A stretch of 44,479 nt of DNA from Actinoplanes sp. NBRC 103695 (GTDB taxonomy: Bacteria > Actinomycetota > Actinomycetes > Mycobacteriales > Micromonosporaceae), in NCBI RefSeq assembly GCF_030269485.1, contig NZ_BSTL01000050.1, forward strand, positions 1 to 44,479. The letters run 5' to 3'. The position numbers and the translations under genes are program-made. The notes beneath the pieces are model-generated. The model searched no databases. It saw nothing but the letters and a program-made list of their open reading frames with translations, and had not been told where the DNA came from. Shown here piece by piece: positions 40,726 through 44,479 of the stretch (positions are counted from its first letter, which is position 1; each line of letters starts with the position of its first letter).

Positions 40726-43631
40726 TGGCGGGCATCGAAGTGGTGGCCGCGTCGAGGCCGATCGTATTCGTTGCCGGCCGTAACTTCCTCGGGAAGTTTC
40801 ATGAGCAACTCCGCGCTTATCCCTTCCTTCCCCAGCCCGAGGCCCTGCCGCATGAACTCGGCCGGCTGAGCGCCGCCGGCGGAGTGGCGGTCACCGTCGA
40901 CGACGGCAAGGGATGGATTCGACTCTATGTCCAGCGCTGCTGTATCGCCGTGCGACCGACCAATTTCCAGGACGCCTACTCGATCGAATTCATGGAGCCG
41001 ATGCGGCTGGCCAATCACGGCCGGCTGGCGCGGAGCTGGCTGCGGCTGACCGCACCGTACTGGTCGTTCGTGTACCAACTTCACCAGGTGCCGCAAGGGT
41101 CCATCGTCCCGGATCAAGAGATCCGGCAGGCATGGCAACGAACTCGTACGGACCGAGTCGTGCATAGGCTTCCGGCCCGGCATGAACAGTTCTGCGACGC
41201 GCTCGGCACCGTCATCGAGACCGGTCGCCGGATCGAGGCGGAGCGGGATCCCGGCGGGCGGATCCTGCCGTACTACAAGGTACGCAGCACGGCACAGCAG
41301 CGTCGGTCAGCAGCCGGCGGCTACGAGTTCCTGCTTTCCCGGCCGAGTTCGGTGAAGGCGGGCGACATGGTGCATCTGCGGGCGGAACCCGACCTACGAG
41401 GCAGAGTGACGGCCATCGACGGGGAGCGGTTGACCGTCGGGTTCGAGGGCGCGATCGACCGGCAGCGGATCGCCGAGCGGGGCGAACTGATGATCAGCGG
41501 CAACGATGTGATCGCCCGAGTGCAGGGCGACGCGGTGGCGAAGCTCCGATCCGGCACGACGCTCCACCAGAGGCTGCTGCCACTTCTGGTCGACGGCGGT
41601 TTCACCCCACCGGAACCAGTGACAGCTCAACCGGCCGAGTCGCTGGACGAGGCACAGACCGAAGCCTTCCGGCGCGCCCTCGGCGTACCAGATCTGCTCT
41701 GTGTCGTCGGCCCGCCAGGCACCGGTAAAACCCGCACCATCGTGGAGATCGCACGGGCCGCGGCAGCCCGCGGCGAGCGGGTGTTGATCGCATCGCAGAC
41801 GAACACCGCGGTTGACAACGTCATCGAGCGGATGCCGGCCGTCCTGACGGCGCTCCGTGCCGGGAACGAGGAACGGTTCTCCGCAGCAATGGCGGACAAG
41901 ACCCTTGCCGCCACGGCAGTGCACCTGCAGGAACGTGTCCTGGCACGAACCCAGGCCACGGCGCAGCGACTGGAACCGTGGGCCGGGGAGCCGTCCCTGG
42001 CGCTGCGATGGATCCAGCGCCTGGAAGCCCTGCTCGCGACCGTTCGGCAGGCCGAGCTTGCCCGCGATGACGCCAGGGCACGGCTGGCTGCCGCGAGGCT
42101 GGTGGTCGAGCAGCGATTTGCCGGACCGATGCAGGCGAGCGGAGACACCCGGCGACAGACGGCGGCGGCCGCGCAAACGGCGTGCGAGGCGGAGGACTGG
42201 CTCACCGAGCGGGTTCGGCGAGCCGACCTGCGCGCCGCTGGAATGCTGGGATTCCTGTCCGCGTGGTGGGCGCGACGTCTCCGCCCCCGCCTCCTGGAGG
42301 CCACTACCGCTGCCGCCCAGACCCGAGCACAGGCAGACCGCGCCGCACAGGAGGATGAGGCCTGGCGAACGAGACTTCACCAGGAGACGGAAAGCGATGC
42401 GCAGGTGCGACGAGCCACCGAGCTGGTCGGTGACGCCGACTCAACCGTGGCTCGAGAGTTCGGCGCCGCACAGGAAACGGCGCGCCGGACGGCTCGTTTG
42501 TTTGCCGGCGTGGAAGGGGTGCTCGAACCGGGCAGCAACGCGGCGTCGCTCGGTGCCTTTGCCGAATGGTGCCTCGCCTGGGAACCGTTTCTCCGGCAGC
42601 GGACCGTGTTGCTGGCAGAATGGCGCGCCCAGCTGAGCCGTCCCACCGAGCAACTCCATCCCGAGCTGATCCGGTACGCGGACGTCATCGGGGCCACCTG
42701 CATAGGTGTCGGTGTTCAGCGCAATCTGCTCGCGGACCTCGATTTCGATCTGGCCGTCATCGACGAGGCGGGACAGATTCCCCTAGCGTCCACGCTCGTA
42801 CCACTGGTTCGTGCCCGCCGGATCGTGCTGGTAGGTGACCATCACCAACTGCCGCCGTTCGTGGACGACGACGTCCGCCGAGCCCTGGGCGGCCCGGCCC
42901 AGGCCGGCCTTGCCGCCGAACTGCTCGTGCACAGTGCCTTCGAGATGCTGGCGGATAAGGCAGGCAAGGACAACCTCATCCTGCTGAACCGGCAACGCCG
43001 GATGCCGGCCGTGCTCGCCGAGTTCGTGTCTGCAGAGTTCTACGGGGGCAAGCTGCTCACGGAAGACCAGCCTCGGCAACCTCTGGCTTTCTTCACCAGC
43101 GCACTGGTGGTCGTTGACACCTCGACCCTTCCGGCCGATGACCGCGCCGAGCGGCAACGCCAGAAGACCGAGTCCTGGCTGGCCGCCGGCTGCGACAACA
43201 AAGAGGAAGCCCGCATCGTGCTGGACCTGGTCCAGGCCTACGCCAGGGCCGGTCGCGACTGGGTGGTGATCGCCCCCTACCGGGCCCAGGTCCAACTGAT
43301 CGACATGTGGATTCGTGAGGCACTCGGCAACGACGCGGTCCGCGACCGAGTCGGCACGGTTGATGCCTTCCAGGGGCAGGAACGGGACATCGTGATCTTC
43401 AGTTTCACCCGGAGCAATCCGCACGGGCGGGTTGGCTTTCTCAGCGAACTTCGGCGGCTCAACGTCGCCGTCACGCGTGCCCGCGACCAGTTGGTCCTGG
43501 TAGGAGATCGCTCCACTCTCGTCCGCGCGCGTCACGAAGGTTTCCAAGGCTTGGCGCAGCGACTGTATCGGTACGCCGACCGGAACGGCGACGTCCTCAC
43601 CCCGGCCGAGATGAAGAGCAGGCTTTCGTGA
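40725..43631 (+). CDS. Upf1-like SF1 helicase
   Basis: A 968-residue superfamily 1 helicase of the Upf1/Dna2 (AAA_11/AAA_12) type. After a ~310-residue N-terminal region without recognisable domains come Walker A GPPGTGKT (~329-336), motif Ia ASQTNTAVDNVIERM, and a ~250-residue Ala/Arg/Glu-rich helical insert, likely a coiled stalk. Walker B VIDEAGQIPLAS, motif III VLVGDHHQLPP, motif IV-V (WVVIAPYRAQVQLID, GTVDAFQGQERDIVIFS) and motif VI LNVAVTRARDQLVLVGD follow. All catalytic motifs are intact. ATG 40725 overlaps the previous stop (TGATG); GTG 40722 is also possible. The stop overlaps the third gene (GTGA), so all three products are likely made in step and act together. Confidence 0.9.
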   Translation: MAGIEVVAASRPIVFVAGRNFLGKFHEQLRAYPFLPQPEALPHELGRLSAAGGVAVTVDDGKGWIRLYVQRCCIAVRPTNFQDAYSIEFMEPMRLANHGRLARSWLRLTAPYWSFVYQLHQVPQGSIVPDQEIRQAWQRTRTDRVVHRLPARHEQFCDALGTVIETGRRIEAERDPGGRILPYYKVRSTAQQRRSAAGGYEFLLSRPSSVKAGDMVHLRAEPDLRGRVTAIDGERLTVGFEGAIDRQRIAERGELMISGNDVIARVQGDAVAKLRSGTTLHQRLLPLLVDGGFTPPEPVTAQPAESLDEAQTEAFRRALGVPDLLCVVGPPGTGKTRTIVEIARAAAARGERVLIASQTNTAVDNVIERMPAVLTALRAGNEERFSAAMADKTLAATAVHLQERVLARTQATAQRLEPWAGEPSLALRWIQRLEALLATVRQAELARDDARARLAAARLVVEQRFAGPMQASGDTRRQTAAAAQTACEAEDWLTERVRRADLRAAGMLGFLSAWWARRLRPRLLEATTAAAQTRAQADRAAQEDEAWRTRLHQETESDAQVRRATELVGDADSTVAREFGAAQETARRTARLFAGVEGVLEPGSNAASLGAFAEWCLAWEPFLRQRTVLLAEWRAQLSRPTEQLHPELIRYADVIGATCIGVGVQRNLLADLDFDLAVIDEAGQIPLASTLVPLVRARRIVLVGDHHQLPPFVDDDVRRALGGPAQAGLAAELLVHSAFEMLADKAGKDNLILLNRQRRMPAVLAEFVSAEFYGGKLLTEDQPRQPLAFFTSALVVVDTSTLPADDRAERQRQKTESWLAAGCDNKEEARIVLDLVQAYARAGRDWVVIAPYRAQVQLIDMWIREALGNDAVRDRVGTVDAFQGQERDIVIFSFTRSNPHGRVGFLSELRRLNVAVTRARDQLVLVGDRSTLVRARHEGFQGLAQRLYRYADRNGDVLTPAEMKSRLS

Positions 43632-44352
43632 CCGCTCCCGCGCATGTTCCGGTCCGCAGAGTTCTGGAACGCGTAAGCGCCGTCCCAGGGGCGCAGCCCC
43701 TGCGGATCTTTCCGCTGCTGCTCCCGCTGTGGCGGGTGGAAGTCAGAACGACGTTCTGGGACGCCCAACCCTACGAAGTCTTCGACCAATACCTGGCCCG
43801 GGCCATCGGTCAAGCGGGACTTCGCGATTCCTCCAGGCTCGCCGTCTTTTTCGGCGTGGAACCGGCACTGGTCCATCGAGCGCTGCACTTTCTGCAAACC
43901 ATCGGACACGTACGTCACGAGGGCAGCGCGCTTGTCCTGACGGATCTCGGGCAGCGTTCGGTACGAGACGGGTGCCGCTACGTCCGCAAGGAAGACCGGC
44001 AGGTGCTCTACTTCGATGGCTTCCGCGGGGCGCCGCTACCGGCGACGCACTACGCGAAGTCGGTGTGGTTGGACGACCCTGAACTCACGATTTGGAACGT
44101 GCGGTTCCAGGTGGTGACTGGGTCACCGAACTTTCGCATGGAAGGGCTAGCCGAACTATCCCGGCGGCCCGACGGCGAGCGGTTCAACCTGCCCGGATCG
44201 CTCACCGAGCTCACCCCGTTGGAAGTGGGCACGGCGTGGCTACCCGCGTACGTCGTCGAATGCGTGTCGGGCCTGCTCGTGTACATCAAGGCACTCGATG
44301 CGGCGGATCCGTACCTGGCAGAGGTGGCCACCCCGTATCTGAAGCCGGTACT
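43628..44352 (+). pseudogene. Third operon gene, winged-helix protein, cut by an IS element
   Basis: About 241 original residues remain before the frame runs into the IS at 44353; a few foreign residues then follow before a stop at 44470. Residues ~60-115 form a winged helix (RLAVFFGVEPALVHRALHFL, then GHVRHEGSALVLTDLGQ); the rest is unrecognised, with an alpha/beta look (LYFDGFRG, TIWNVRFQVVTG, ECVSGLLVYIKAL). GTG 43628 overlaps the helicase stop. The 3' part should lie beyond the element outside the window. Probably the DNA- or partner-recognition part of the system; whether the shortened protein works is unknown. Confidence 0.7.
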
Positions 44353-44479
44353 TGAGTTCCCCCCGTTTCGACGGAGCGGTGGTTACCTGCTTCCGGTCGG
44401 GGCAGGGGTGAGGTTATCTGGCTCGGTCTGGGTGTGCCAGGCGGTCTCGTATTCGTCCGGGCTCAGGTAGCCGAGTTCC
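44353..44479 (-). mobile_element. IS3-family insertion sequence, partial (left edge in window)
   Basis: The element begins at about 44353 with TGAGTTCCCCCCGTTTCGAC, which resembles the TG-starting terminal inverted repeats of IS3-family elements. Thirty bases inside lies the stop of a minus-strand transposase. The other end and any target duplication lie outside the window, so the exact border is estimated. Confidence 0.65.
44383..44479 (-). CDS. IS3-type transposase (OrfB), C-terminal end
   Basis: Minus-strand frame reading ELGYLSPDEYETAWHTQTEP and ending at TAA 44383-44385. The NxxRxHxALGYLSPxxYE end is the characteristic C-terminus of the IS3/IS150-group DDE integrase. Only 31 codons are in the window. 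Confidence 0.75.
   Translation of the reverse strand, partial: ELGYLSPDEYETAWHTQTEPDNLTPAPTGSR

Overview
The window is very GC-rich, uses GTG starts often, and many genes begin directly after a TANNNT box as leaderless genes. Together with the gene content (stacked Roadblock/LC7 proteins, membrane-anchored Ser/Thr kinase, XRE-NB-ARC-TPR regulator, F420-type reductase family, several TetR regulators) this points to a filamentous actinobacterium, most likely of the Micromonosporaceae (Actinoplanes-like). That placement is inference from style and content; no rRNA or other marker gene is present.

Layout. 1-8.0 kb holds mixed single genes: a secreted-type DUF4874/DUF4832 protein, two GNAT acetyltransferases, an ECF sigma factor with its membrane partner, a YchJ/SEC-C protein, an SDR, a DinB-like protein, a decayed MFS gene and a serine hydrolase. 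8.0-10.8 kb is a TetR-MMPL exporter operon with two tandem palindromic operators. 10.9-17.5 kb is a MacAB-like export locus: adaptor, OmpR-type regulator, second adaptor, ATPase, FtsX-type permease and a DUF5666-like anchored protein on the minus strand, with a divergent lipoprotein. The regulator carries Glu instead of the phospho-accepting Asp, and 11-bp-phased CCTCG repeats lie before both adaptor genes. 17.5-25.4 kb holds a TetR/quinone-reductase pair with a shared palindrome, an XRE-NB-ARC-TPR protein, a HerA-like ATPase, a truncated esterase, CorA and an aldo/keto reductase. 25.4-26.3 kb is a gene-free block of minisatellite-like repeats and a long stem-loop.

26.3-37.8 kb is a signalling region: a DUF6193-like protein, an Hsp70-like membrane protein, two ABC ATPases without permeases, a divergent PRPP synthetase homologue, four successive Roadblock-type proteins, a hybrid histidine kinase overlapping the last of them tail to tail, a PASTA-less Ser/Thr kinase and an L,D-transpeptidase.

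38.0-44.5 kb is an accessory region. It begins at a tuf (EF-Tu) gene cut off after the GHVDHGK motif and contains an orphan gene and the C-terminal remnant of a tyrosine recombinase. It then carries a tightly coupled three-gene operon: a predicted DUF4297/Cap4-like nuclease fused to a pseudokinase, an Upf1-like SF1 helicase, and a winged-helix protein cut by an IS3-type element at the right edge. This operon is the best candidate for an undescribed system, most plausibly anti-phage defence.
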